DNA from: Lasiodiplodia sp. COLG20
Taxonomy: Eukaryota; Ascomycota; Dothideomycetes; Botryosphaeriales; Botryosphaeriaceae
Assembly: GCA_009801085.1 (NCBI GenBank)
Contig: VNWV01000025.1
Coordinates: 1-64,000 of the forward strand
DNA length: 64,000 nt
Direction: 5' to 3'
Shown here: positions 51,120 to 60,717 of the stretch, one piece after another
Layout: each line of letters begins with the position of its first letter
Position numbering within the stretch: the first letter of the stretch is position 1
The notes under the pieces: generated by a model
What the model was told of the DNA's origin: nothing
Databases searched by the model: none
The model's input: the letters and a program-made list of their open reading frames with translations, nothing else
Program-made: the position numbers and the translations under genes

Positions 51120-52901
51120 ATGCGTTCCAACATCACCACCATCATGGCCCTTCTGGCCCTCGGCGCCATTTCCTACGGTGCCCCGGTCGCCCCGGCCAAC
51201 GGTGTCGCTCCTACTAGCGCCAACCCTCCTCCTCCTCCCGCTCCTGCCGCGAAGCACGCTGTCCGCGCTGATGTCCCCGATGACATCCGCCCGGCCGATT
51301 TCCCTGAGCAGCAGCCCAAGGACCCCAAGGCTCCGAGGGCCGTCCCCGTCTCGAAGGTTCCGGCCAAGGAGGCGCCCAAGAATGGCCCCGACGGCAAGCC
51401 TCTGCCCAAGGAGGCTAGGGATGCACCGGCTGTTGGCCCCGACGGCAAGCCCCTCCCGCCCAAGGATCCCAAGGCTCCTCGCGGCGCACCCCCGGCTCCC
51501 GTTGGCCCTGACGGCAAGCCTCTCCCGCCGCAGCCCCGTGACGCCCCCAAGCTCGGTCCTGACGGAAAGCCTCTGCCGCCCAAGGACGGCAAGGCTCCTC
51601 GCGACGCTCCCGCCCCCGTCGGTCCCGACGGCAAGCCGCTTCCTCCTCCCGAGAACCAGCCCCGCGACGCGCCCGCTCCTCCGCCTGCGCAGCCTCCCAA
51701 GGACCCCAAGGCTCCCCGTGACGCCCCCAAGCTGGGTCCCGACGGCAAGCCTCTTCCCCCGCCCAAGGACGCTCGCGTTGCCCGTGACGCTCCTAAGCTC
51801 GGCCCTGATGGAAAGCCTCTTCCGCCGCCTGCTCACCAGGCCCGCGACGGTCCCGCCCCGCCGGTAGGCCCTGACGGCAAGCCTCTGCCTCCCCCCAAGA
51901 ACGCTCGCGACGCTCCTCCCCCGCCGCCTGCACAGCCCCCCAAGGACCCCAAGGCTCCTCGTGATGCGCCTGCTCCCCCGCCTCACCCTCACGGCCTCGT
52001 CGACGTGAACGCTCACGTCGGCCGCGACGCCCCTAAGCTTGGCCCTGACGGCAAGCCTCTGCCTCCCCCGGAGAACCAGCCCCGCGACGCTCCCGCTCCT
52101 CCCCCGGCTCAGCCGCCTAAGGACCCCAAGGCTCCTCGCGATGCTCCCGCTCCCCCGCCTGCCCACCCTCACGGCCTGGTTGACGTGAACGCTCACGTCG
52201 GTCGCGATGCTCCCAAGCTCGGCCCTGACGGCAAGCCGCTCCCGCCTCCCAAGAACGCCCGCGACGTCCCTCCTCCTCCTCCCCAGGAGCCCCCGAAGGA
52301 CCCCAAGGCTCCCCGTGACGCCCCGGCTCCCCCGCCGCACCCTCACGGTCTGGTTGATGTGAACGCCCACGTCGGCCGTGACGCGCCCGCTCCCCCGCCT
52401 GCTCACCCCCACGGCCTCGTCGACGTCAACGCCCACGTCGGCCGCGATGCCCCCAAGCTTGGCCCCGATGGCAAGCCCCTGCCCCCGAAGGACGGCAAGG
52501 CTCCTCGTGACGCCCCGGCTCCTCCCCCGCCCGCCGAGCAGCCCCCCAAGGACCCCAAGGCTCCTCGCGACGCTCCCAAGCTCGGCCCTGACGGCAAGCC
52601 CCTCCCTCCCAAGGACGACAAGGCTCCTCGCGACGCCCCGGCGCCCCCGCCCCACCCCCACGGTCTGGTCGACGTCAACGCCCACGTTGGTCGTGATGCC
52701 CCTAAGCTCGGCCCTGATGGCAAGCCCCTTCCCCACAGCCTCGTCGATGTGAACGCCCACGTCGGTCGTGACGCTCCCAAGCTCGGCCCCGACGGCAAGC
52801 CGCTGCCTCCTAAGGACCCTAAGGCTCCCCGCGATGCTCCTAAGCTCGGCCCCGACGGCAAGCCCCTGCCTCCCAAGGAGGGCAAGCCTTTCCAGGCTTA
52901 A
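51120..52901 (+). CDS. Secreted Pro-rich tandem-repeat protein
   Basis: A 593-residue single-exon protein. Residues 1-20 are a signal peptide (MALLALGAISYG core, cleavage before APVAP). After a Pro/Ala spacer the whole protein is made of shuffled short units: 15 copies of GPDGKPLP, usually preceded by DAPKL or PV and followed by PKDxKAPRDAP or PPENQPRDAP, and six copies of LVDVNAHVGRDAP. There is no Cys and no enzymatic domain. Length and composition suggest an extended extracellular or cell-wall protein. Repeats resemble processed-peptide precursors in being regular, but no Lys-Arg kexin sites separate them. The copies differ at synonymous sites, so the array is old and kept at the protein level (inference). 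I do not recognise the family. Confidence 0.85.
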   Translation: MRSNITTIMALLALGAISYGAPVAPANGVAPTSANPPPPPAPAAKHAVRADVPDDIRPADFPEQQPKDPKAPRAVPVSKVPAKEAPKNGPDGKPLPKEARDAPAVGPDGKPLPPKDPKAPRGAPPAPVGPDGKPLPPQPRDAPKLGPDGKPLPPKDGKAPRDAPAPVGPDGKPLPPPENQPRDAPAPPPAQPPKDPKAPRDAPKLGPDGKPLPPPKDARVARDAPKLGPDGKPLPPPAHQARDGPAPPVGPDGKPLPPPKNARDAPPPPPAQPPKDPKAPRDAPAPPPHPHGLVDVNAHVGRDAPKLGPDGKPLPPPENQPRDAPAPPPAQPPKDPKAPRDAPAPPPAHPHGLVDVNAHVGRDAPKLGPDGKPLPPPKNARDVPPPPPQEPPKDPKAPRDAPAPPPHPHGLVDVNAHVGRDAPAPPPAHPHGLVDVNAHVGRDAPKLGPDGKPLPPKDGKAPRDAPAPPPPAEQPPKDPKAPRDAPKLGPDGKPLPPKDDKAPRDAPAPPPHPHGLVDVNAHVGRDAPKLGPDGKPLPHSLVDVNAHVGRDAPKLGPDGKPLPPKDPKAPRDAPKLGPDGKPLPPKEGKPFQA

Positions 52902-55207
52902 GCGGAATCTCACGGGAATGAGTGATGAGTATGAGTGAGATGGTGGTGATGCAGAAGGGGCGGACGGAGACTGGGAAGAGTCTGGCTCGATGGTCCTTTT
53001 GCCGGATTTTCTCTTTTCGGTGGCCGCTGTCTTTTTTGCGCGGTGGGTGATGGGAATGAGCTGACTGCTGCTACTGACTGCGAACTCTGCGAATACTTTC
53101 GGTTGTATATAAAAACCTTTTTTGTCTTTTCCCTTTTTTTTTTTTCCGTTGTTTACGCTGTTGACGATTTGATTATCGCTATTGCTATCATCGAGTAACT
53201 CCTAAAATATAAATCCTACTATCTTTTCTTCGTACAGATTTGTCTTGCTAGTTTCTGAGTGAATGGTGAATAGGAAATGAGATTCTGCCATCAACACCGC
53301 GATTCAAAGATTTTGAGGCTCCTGGGCTGACATGCTGGGGAGATGGGCTTCACCGGATGTTCTTGTACGACACGTCTACCTACACTGGCCAACTTGACTT
53401 CCTGTAGAAAGATTTCTGCATAGTTCACCGCATTGTTACCGTGAGCGACCAATTGCGTCAGGCCGAGGTTATCTGACGCAACCCTTCCCCTTGGTAAATC
53501 AATACCTACATCCGCTCATCCTTGTGGCGGCCCCAACCTTCGATCAGCGATTTCCACCACGTGTCGGCTGAAGCAGACCCGTCTGGTGATCTGCTCGTTC
53601 ATCGCACGCGATCGATTGCCAAACCTCTATTTCGCTTGCCATGTGGCATACGTGCACAGCTCATCAGGTGCTCGCAGGCGGCTGTGGCGGCATTGATCAG
53701 CAGTGACAGATGGCGAGCCAGGAGGTTCAGTGACATCACTTGATCATGTATCGGTGTGGAAGGTCAGTTCAGCTGACACCGCTTGTGAGGCGAGAGGCGG
53801 TGCGGAGAGCACTATAAAAGGAGCCCAAATGTGACTCCTACGGGTCGATAAGCAACTCGGCATGCTTGGGAAGCTGCAAAGACGATGATGAAAATACCGA
53901 CTTTTACGTGGTCCCTTTCTCGCTATCTGCCTTGCTGGCTGTGTGCGGGAGGGCTTTCCGAAGTGAGTGAGGGATGCTACATATGCGCGCGTGTCCTGTA
54001 ATGATGCTGAAACCCATAAGTTGCCGTAGATGATGGAGCGCATCATTCTTTCACGTCGGAGTAGATGGGTATCTATGAGGTTAGTGGTTGGAGCTGCGGA
54101 CCACTGTCAAACGCCCCTTGCTCACGGCTTTTCGGGAACCGAGGGAAGAAGAGCAGTAATCGGCCTTTTTACCTCGAAGCTCCAACAATCACGGAGTTGA
54201 AAGCGATGCCTTTCGGAACTCCTGAAACCACCGGCACTTTATACAACGAACCTGGGCATCCTCCACCGCCACCTCGTGACGGCGTAGCCACGAAGCCGGG
54301 AGGGCCCGGTCGTCATGCGGTGTGTGCGGCTGTGCGAGCACGGTCAACTGCCACGGTCATGAAGCACATGCGAATGGGGGGGGGGGACTTCCGCCACGTG
54401 GGGGGAGCGTGTGGCACATGCACTTGGTGATGGTTCTTCGAGGACCGGAGTGGGATCTGGAACAGAAGGTCCTGTGTTTTAAAAGGTCGGCAACGGAGCC
54501 TGTCCCGCCGTTGTTCAACCAGAAAGGCTGCGAGTTGCGGCCTGTCATGAGGATTGCAAACCACTGGACGATGCACACCCAATGTCAATACTTCCTCCGC
54601 TGGTCGTTGCGGTGCTGTAACGAGATATTTGAGCTGTGTTTGTGAGCGCTTCACCATGAGAACGGAGATGAAGACAAACACCACAGCGCGGTAATGATGA
54701 GGACTGCACTCTTTGATCAGTGATGAAACACTGCAGTGTTTAGGCAAGCTCAATCCTTCATAACTAAGTATCGTTTTCAAGATTTTCTAACCATCGGACA
54801 CCAGCCCCAACGAGTTTCGTTAAGGTAGGTTGGTGAAATAGATAATTCGGAACAGCGGTTGAATTCATAGGCAGAAGAATACAGCTCCCCGATTCTATCA
54901 CTTGAAATATTATCCGAAACTTGCACGAATGCAGCATCAGCACGAGACCTCGCAGAATCGGCTCATGAGACACCATGCATTACGCACTCTTCCACAACCA
55001 CAAAGCACAACACGATCATCTGCTTCCCATTCCCAGCTGCAGTTCCTTCCTAGTGCCACAGTCAAGCCCAGTGCAAAAAAAGAACCGAGCTGTCGGTCCC
55101 TTCTCGGCGCCAACCACCACGGCCGAAAATTTCCTCCACACCAACCACAAAGCGCAAAGGCCCCCAAAAAAGATTCGGCGCTTCTCTACAACGAGAGCAA
55201 AAGGATA
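52902..55207. other. Intergenic spacer (2.3 kb)
   Basis: It holds a T-rich 3' flank of the repeat-protein gene (poly-T near 53137-53147) and then short frames without support. No gene is seen. Confidence 0.5.
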
Positions 55208-55312
55208 TTCCGTCGCCGGGAATTGAACCCGGGCCTTGCCGGCACTTTGATTAAGTGAGATGGACTCTCCAATACTGAGAGCGGCAAATCCTAGCCACTA
55301 GACCACAACGGA
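55208..55312 (-). tRNA. tRNA-Glu (CTC anticodon) with a 33-nt intron
   Basis: On the - strand the acceptor arms TCCGTTG (55312-55306) and CGACGGA (55215-55209) pair, with A as discriminator at 55208. The D-arm is GTCTAGTGGCTAGGAT. The anticodon stem TGCCG pairs with CGGCA, the loop is CTCTCA with anticodon CTC, and the T-arm is CCGGGTTCAATTCCCGG. A 33-nt intron (55275-55243) interrupts the anticodon loop after position 37, the canonical place. The mature length is 72, normal for tRNA-Glu. Confidence 0.92.
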
Positions 55313-56950
55313 TAGTGATGAGTACTTGAATTTCGTGAGATTCTGGGTACTTGTTGAGGCCTGCAACAGCTAACAAACCTTATATCGTATCTTTAAAACC
55401 ATGGTGCAACGAAATTGTTGACCGGGGGATGGTATCGATCATCAAATTACATCCTTTTACTCCCAGTTGTAGTATGGATTGCAGAGGTTAGCAGCCTTGC
55501 TCTCGTGTGTCCTACCGCGTCATTTTTCTTCTGTCTATTTCCATTTAGTTCAATAGAATCACTGTCAATAAAGGATTATCATCAGCAGCATCAGTGATGT
55601 GGATGTGCGCCAATATCATCTTGATGGAGATCTGCATGAGTGATGGGACAAAACGTGAGTCAATTGAGACTAGGCAAGGGGTCAAGGACCCTATGACTTG
55701 TAAACAAAAGCAGAAAGACGAAGCCAGTCGAACGGGACTTCGAAATCGCTCTCCAGCTTGAGGGTGCCCGTTACCACGGAAGTGAAAGAAGCATTACGGC
55801 CACCAGCTTATTCTTATAACTAGATTCCCCAACTCCGTATTTCAGGCACGTGTTGAATACTCATAGGTCAATTGAACATGCGGAAGCGTGGTGCGCAGCT
55901 GCGCTACCTACGACAGAAGGGGAAGAGGGGTATTTAAAACACAGCTCTACATTCTAGATGCTTTCGCTTTCTGTAGCCACAACCATATTGCAAGCCAGAG
56001 TGTTTACAACATCTCTGACTTGTTTCTCATCGGCCAGAAATTCCACAGACTCCGGTGCCGCTTGCCGTTGTCGTTATTACTTTCGCTTTTTGGCCATGGC
56101 AGGCTAGCACAAGGACTGATATTTGTAACCCATGAACCTCATCACCAAGGCTTGATGGTGATGATGCATTCATTATCGTTTCGATGAAGCTCTGCATCAC
56201 TCTCGAACGCTACATTCATCGACCTGGAAACCAAATTCGCGTGCCATACTCTACCCAGGCCGGCTCCTCCAAGACAGTATCCCGATCTTGCTGAATGAAC
56301 GACAGTTTGTCTTGTCGTAACATGCAGCCAGCCAAGAAAAGCTTCACTGACGACCACAAGAATTCGTACACCCACAATTGCCCTTCTTATAATCCCACCT
56401 GGGCCCCTAACCCGCACGGCCACAACTGACACCCACAGCCTACGACATCTCCAACACGTGCCGTCTGCATAGCTCAAGCACGTTGTAAGGGTTCACCTAT
56501 ACTAGTTCACCACCACCCAATACGACTCAATGATCACCTGTTGACCCCACTGCAAGACCCTGTTGAGAGCTAACTCACTAGCAAGGAGCCACGTTACATA
56601 ATATAGAGTTACACATATAAGTAATAGATCACCCAGCCGAATACGCTCCTCAACGATTCGTTCTGGATTACCGTGGCGGTGCGCAGAGACATCTCTGATT
56701 TACGACTGTGAAAAGGGTTTTTTTTTTTTTTTACCCCTCCGGCAAAACTACAATATGGCTACAAGTGTTAAATCCGACTTCCGGCTAGACCCTGGCACCA
56801 CGTTTGACTTCCGACCAAGACCAGGCAACAACTACTTATACCCCGGCGGCGCCTCCCGCAATTTCCAACCCAAGCACCTCCAGCGTCCAACTCCATCCAC
56901 CCAACCACCCACCACCACGCAAAACCGTTTCCGCAAAACCAAACCCCAAA
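55313..56950. other. Intergenic spacer (1.6 kb)
   Basis: No supported gene. A poly-T run of about 16 lies at 56717-56733. An ATG at 56755 opens a 217-residue frame that overlaps the 56951 gene in another phase. It is His/Pro-rich only because it reads the C-rich coding strand off-frame. Confidence 0.5.
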
Positions 56951-57868
56951 ATGACCTCCTTCAGCTCCTTCCTCCCCACCTACACCCCCACCCTCCCAAC
57001 CGACTTCACCCCGGAAGCAATCTCCCTCCTCACCCTCCTCCCGCTCCTCACCCACACCCTCCGCACCCTCCTCACCTCCACCACCACCCCCCGCCGCCTC
57101 CGCCTCACCCCGCTCCCGCGCCTCCTCCTCACCTGGTCCACCCTCTTCGCCCTCATAGTCCGCGACACCACCACCACCACCACCACCTCCTCCTCCTCGA
57201 CCAGCAGCTCCGCCAACATGCCGCCACGCACCCGCACCCCCGTCCCCGCCTCGACCGCCCTGCTCGTCGCGGCCGCCGTCCCGCTCTTCCTCATCCTGCT
57301 CGACGAAGCCATCGCGCTGTCCGGGCGGCGGCAGCGGCGCTGCGCCGCGGTGCGGCATCCGCTGGCGCGGTGGGGGGAGGGGGTCGTGATGGTGGCGGTC
57401 GGGTTTGACGTGTTGTTTGTGGTGTGGGCGGTGGTGGGGGTGTGGTTTGGGCCGGCCATCTCGCAGCCGGCAGAATGGCAGCAGGAGCAGCAATGGCAGC
57501 AGCATCAGCAACAGGCGGTGATGGGGTACTACGACTACGACTACGAGAGGAGGAATTATGCGTGGAGCGACGACGAGTACCGGCTGCGGCTGGCGCTGCG
57601 GCAGGGCGATTGGCGACGCGCGGCGGACTGCGTGCTCGTGGCTGTCATGCTCATTCCCGGATGGTATCTGGCGTACAAGATTCATGGCGTGGAGCCGGAT
57701 GGGCGGGATTTTCCTTTGTTGGGCAGGCGGTGGGAGTATGCTGCGCGGTGGCGTGGGGAGCCTGAGGTGGATGATATGCCGTGGGATGAGTGGGTTAGGA
57801 TTGGTGTTGCTCAGTTCGCGCTCGACTTCTGTTTCTTGATATGGTCGGTGCTTGTTTGGGTGGAGTAG
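56951..57868 (+). CDS. Multi-pass membrane protein of unknown function
   Basis: The protein is 305 residues from ATG 56951; the frame is open upstream but has no earlier ATG. Five or six hydrophobic segments are visible: about 20-40 (AISLLTLLPLLTHTLRTLL), 55-68, 98-120 (ALLVAAAVPLFLILLDEAIAL), 140-163 (VVMVAVGFDVLFVVWAVVGVWF), 220-238 (ADCVLVAVMLIPGWYLAYKI) and 285-305 at the very C-terminus. A Thr/Ser run separates segments 2 and 3. A Gln/Tyr/Asp-rich loop (QQEQQWQQHQQQ, YYDYDYE) precedes segment 5. I do not recognise a family. The position of the C-rich DNA makes the opposite strand open too, but only this frame gives hydrophobic helices. Confidence 0.65.
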   Translation: MTSFSSFLPTYTPTLPTDFTPEAISLLTLLPLLTHTLRTLLTSTTTPRRLRLTPLPRLLLTWSTLFALIVRDTTTTTTTSSSSTSSSANMPPRTRTPVPASTALLVAAAVPLFLILLDEAIALSGRRQRRCAAVRHPLARWGEGVVMVAVGFDVLFVVWAVVGVWFGPAISQPAEWQQEQQWQQHQQQAVMGYYDYDYERRNYAWSDDEYRLRLALRQGDWRRAADCVLVAVMLIPGWYLAYKIHGVEPDGRDFPLLGRRWEYAARWRGEPEVDDMPWDEWVRIGVAQFALDFCFLIWSVLVWVE

Positions 57869-58327
57869 TGAATGGGTGGGAGCTGCTGTTTCGTGAGTGG
57901 TGTGCTTTCCGAATTGAGAATAAGAGGGGCTGTCCGCTATTGGTGACAGCTCTTGTTGTCTGGAAGTCGACTGGGAGGCAGCTGCAGTGTTCGAGCATTC
58001 AACGCACTGTCATTACCTTGTTACATTGTTGGAACTGAAAAAACAATCCTTTCCGGGTTTTAATTCGACATCCTCGTCCGGACGATAGCTTCAAATACCC
58101 ATGACATGGACAATTTCACGTTGGAGATCGGCTGCGATACCCCTCTAGAGCTACGATTTCTAGACGGCAACAACACCCTTTTGCTTTCAATGGTGAAGTC
58201 AAATTTAAGAAAACACTAGCATCAAGCACCAACACCATCAGCAGCCATGACAAACACCACAACAGACATCCTCTCGCCATAGTAAGTGTCACATTAAGCG
58301 CCTTCAAGCACGCAGTTGCTCCCTCTC
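57869..58327. other. Spacer with half a hairpin element
   Basis: Apart from the repeat at 58056 nothing is supported. Confidence 0.5.
58056..58099. repeat. Hairpin element, right half (copy 6)
   Basis: TTTTAATTCGACATCCTCGT followed by CCGGACGATAGCTTCAAATACC matches the centre and right arm of copy 1 nearly exactly. The left arm is missing. It shows that the family is not confined to the 18-30 kb array. Confidence 0.65.
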
Positions 58328-58801
58328 TCAGTCCCTTCGACCTTTATTGCGGTCGCGATCCTGGCGCTCCTCACTATCCTTCTTGCCATGCACATCCTCC
58401 GATAATTCTGCCCTGCCGAGAATTCCTCGCTCCTTTTGCGCCTTTGGCTCCTCGTTCACCATTTGGTATAATGGGCCCTTCGTGATTTCAAGCACCGCTT
58501 TTACTAAGGCGATCTTTTCACCATCATCGAACGACTTTTCCCTTGAACGTCGTTCGCGATCCTCACCACTGTCGTTGTCGGATGGCCAGCCTTTACGACG
58601 CCTCATCACCCTGCTCTCATCTCTCCAGACCTGTTACGACAGCTTGTCTACTTGGAAAGACTCGTCAAAACTTTGGTGGTGCTCATCTATGGCGCTGGGA
58701 CCGGGTTCTGGTGACGCTGAAGCTCTGCATTTTCCCCCTTTCTTCTCTCTCTGGATCCCTCTTTCTTTGCATCCTATCCTTTCTTCATCGGCTTTTGTCA
58801 T
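58328..58801 (-). pseudogene. Possible charged-protein gene interrupted by one in-frame TAA
   Basis: On the - strand, ATG 58801 opens 55 codons, meets TAA at 58636-58634, and the same frame then runs another 101 codons to a stop at 58328. Both halves are hydrophilic and alike in composition: MTKADEERIG, GPSAIDEHHQSFDESFQ before the stop; VWRDESRVMRRRKGWPSD, SREKSFDDGEKIALVKAVLE, KGPLYQMVNEEPKAQKERG after it. No frame change is needed and no normal-sized intron removes the TAA (the tract TAACAG could be an acceptor, but the available donors are 21 or 41 nt away and the latter breaks the frame). So this is a nonsense-mutated gene, a readthrough gene, or chance. A 241-residue + strand frame overlaps it and has less protein-like composition. 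Confidence 0.35.
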
Positions 58802-60717
58802 GGTTACTGGAACGTCTACCTATGCAAAAGTTCTACATACATATCTGGGCGGTAGCTTGAACTGCCCGTGTGCTCATCTAGTTTTTCTTTCCAAAAAAAA
58901 AAAAAAAAAAAAAAGGAGCCTAGGCATGATTACCCCGGATCAAGAATCCTGCTATTTTTCGTGGCAGACTTTGACTGCAAGTTTGCGCGTTGAGAACATC
59001 AGCAGCCACTTGACATGGCAGATATCAGTAGTGATAAGAAATCTAGCGCTGTTGATGGCGGCTGAGAAGTGATTCGACAGTGGGGATTTTCGGCAGGTAC
59101 GAACGTCCAGGAGGTATTGTCAGAGCTATGGAGACACAAAGTCCTATGAAGAGGGAGAATAGCGGGAGCAAAGCAAGCATGGGAGGAGGCTTTTCTTTTT
59201 GTCAACGTAGAACAGTGAAGACGCGGATGGGTGGTGTGGCTTTCATGTAATCCCCCTTTTCTCATACAGTTGTGCCATGTGCACGGGATGTTCCTGCGGT
59301 CACGGTGTGGACGCGCGACTTTTCTTCACCTGGTAGAATGGTTGACGGAGGTGGATTCCATGCTATTCGACTCCCTTCGTTGTTTGCTACCTTGTTTGCT
59401 ACTGCTTAGTCATCTGGCGCGTATATATACTACGCTGCCCCACAGATAGCTTACGGATCATTCTGCGCAATTGTCAATGGTCTTTCTTACGGCGAAGAGC
59501 AGAACAATGTCATCGGATCTCCCTGCATGCCGCCTCCCTACGTGGTTCGCTGAAGCACGCGTGGACCCTGCATACATCCTTCCCAGCCACTCCACGCGAT
59601 AGCTGTGGCAGAGGCGAGCAGCTGACAGTGCCGGCACGCACTCACCTTTGAGGTCCGAGGGATTGATATGTATAAAACCAGCGCCACTGCGCCTCCGAGA
59701 TGTCTTCTCTACAAGCATGGCTGTGACCGCGACAGTAAGTCAACGACGTAGAAGACTTTACTGCTTCGTCTCTTGCGCCGGTTTTCGTAGCCATCGACTG
59801 CCTCGTGTGATCGTTGGCATGACAGAAAAAACTGTTTTCCGCCTCGTCCCCTCCTCGCACTTCGCCGCAGCCACGAGAGACAGCAGCACCGGGAGAGAAA
59901 AAAAGCTACATCATGATGCTGTCCAGCATCCGAGCACGATGCTGAGCCGCATCATCTCGCAACAACGCAGGACACCGTCATTATCCAAAGTCTCCGCAAC
60001 TCGATGGACCAGACGCCAGCACGGCGCTCGAGTCTTGCTGTTGCGCGCTTCCCGCGGAAGTCAGATAAGGTGACAGGGTTCATAAACTGCCAGAAGAACA
60101 CGCAGCCAGTTATGCATTTTGCACAAGGATTATGAAGGGATGCGTGCCTTCTATTGGAGAAAGAAAGGTAATCACGACTGTTTCGTGGATATTATATACC
60201 CAGGCCAGGGCCAAGAATATTGCTCCCATTACTCCACATGATGTAGTAGGACACGTGCTACCGCTGCGAATGATGACTGAAACGCAGGGCCAGCAGGTGA
60301 ATCTTCCAGCAGATGACGTCGCATGCGCACACGACGGCAGTGGCTCACCCTTGTGACACCAGACAACGTATTTGCATGTGCGTGGATATCGAGGTCAGCA
60401 AAACACCATCCAAAAACCAAATGGCGAAACAAAGATTTGTTTAGTCTTCATTTTCTTCTCATAAACTAATAATCGAAGTAGTACGCTCCCATGTGCTCGA
60501 ATCTCTTAATCGATAATGCGTAAAGCCAAAACCCATCTTTAACTCCGGTCATGCAAGTCTACTGACCGCAACTCAAAACGCCATTCTTCCCGCCCGCACA
60601 AAAGCCAACCCAATAAGAAACGCCAGCCAAGCCATAAAGTCCTCAACCCACAACCCCACCCATCATCCCAGCTCCTACCATACCAACCTCCACCCAAACC
60701 ACCACACCTCCCACACC
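58802..60717. other. Intergenic spacer (1.9 kb)
   Basis: It contains an uninterrupted run of about 21 A at 58894-58915 and otherwise short unsupported frames. No gene is seen. Confidence 0.5.
58894..58915 (+). repeat. Poly-A tract
   Basis: A homopolymer of about 21 A between CTTTCC and GGAGCC. It could be a microsatellite or the tail of a retroposed sequence; no retro-element precedes it. Confidence 0.7.

Noticed and set aside
51075..52913. 612-residue open frame on the - strand
   Set aside because: It is the antisense of the repeat-protein gene and shows the same period. The + strand has a signal peptide and sensible repeats.
56755..57408. 217-residue + strand frame starting at ATG 56755
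   Set aside because: His/Pro-only composition comes from reading the C-rich stretch out of phase with the membrane-protein gene.
56768..57685. 305-residue - strand frame rich in Gly, Glu and His
   Set aside because: It is a shadow of C-rich coding DNA; the + strand frame gives hydrophobic helices.
58347..59072. 241-residue + strand frame
   Set aside because: It includes a Lys run coded by the poly-A tract and has no domain. The opposite strand frame looks more protein-like, though even that is uncertain.
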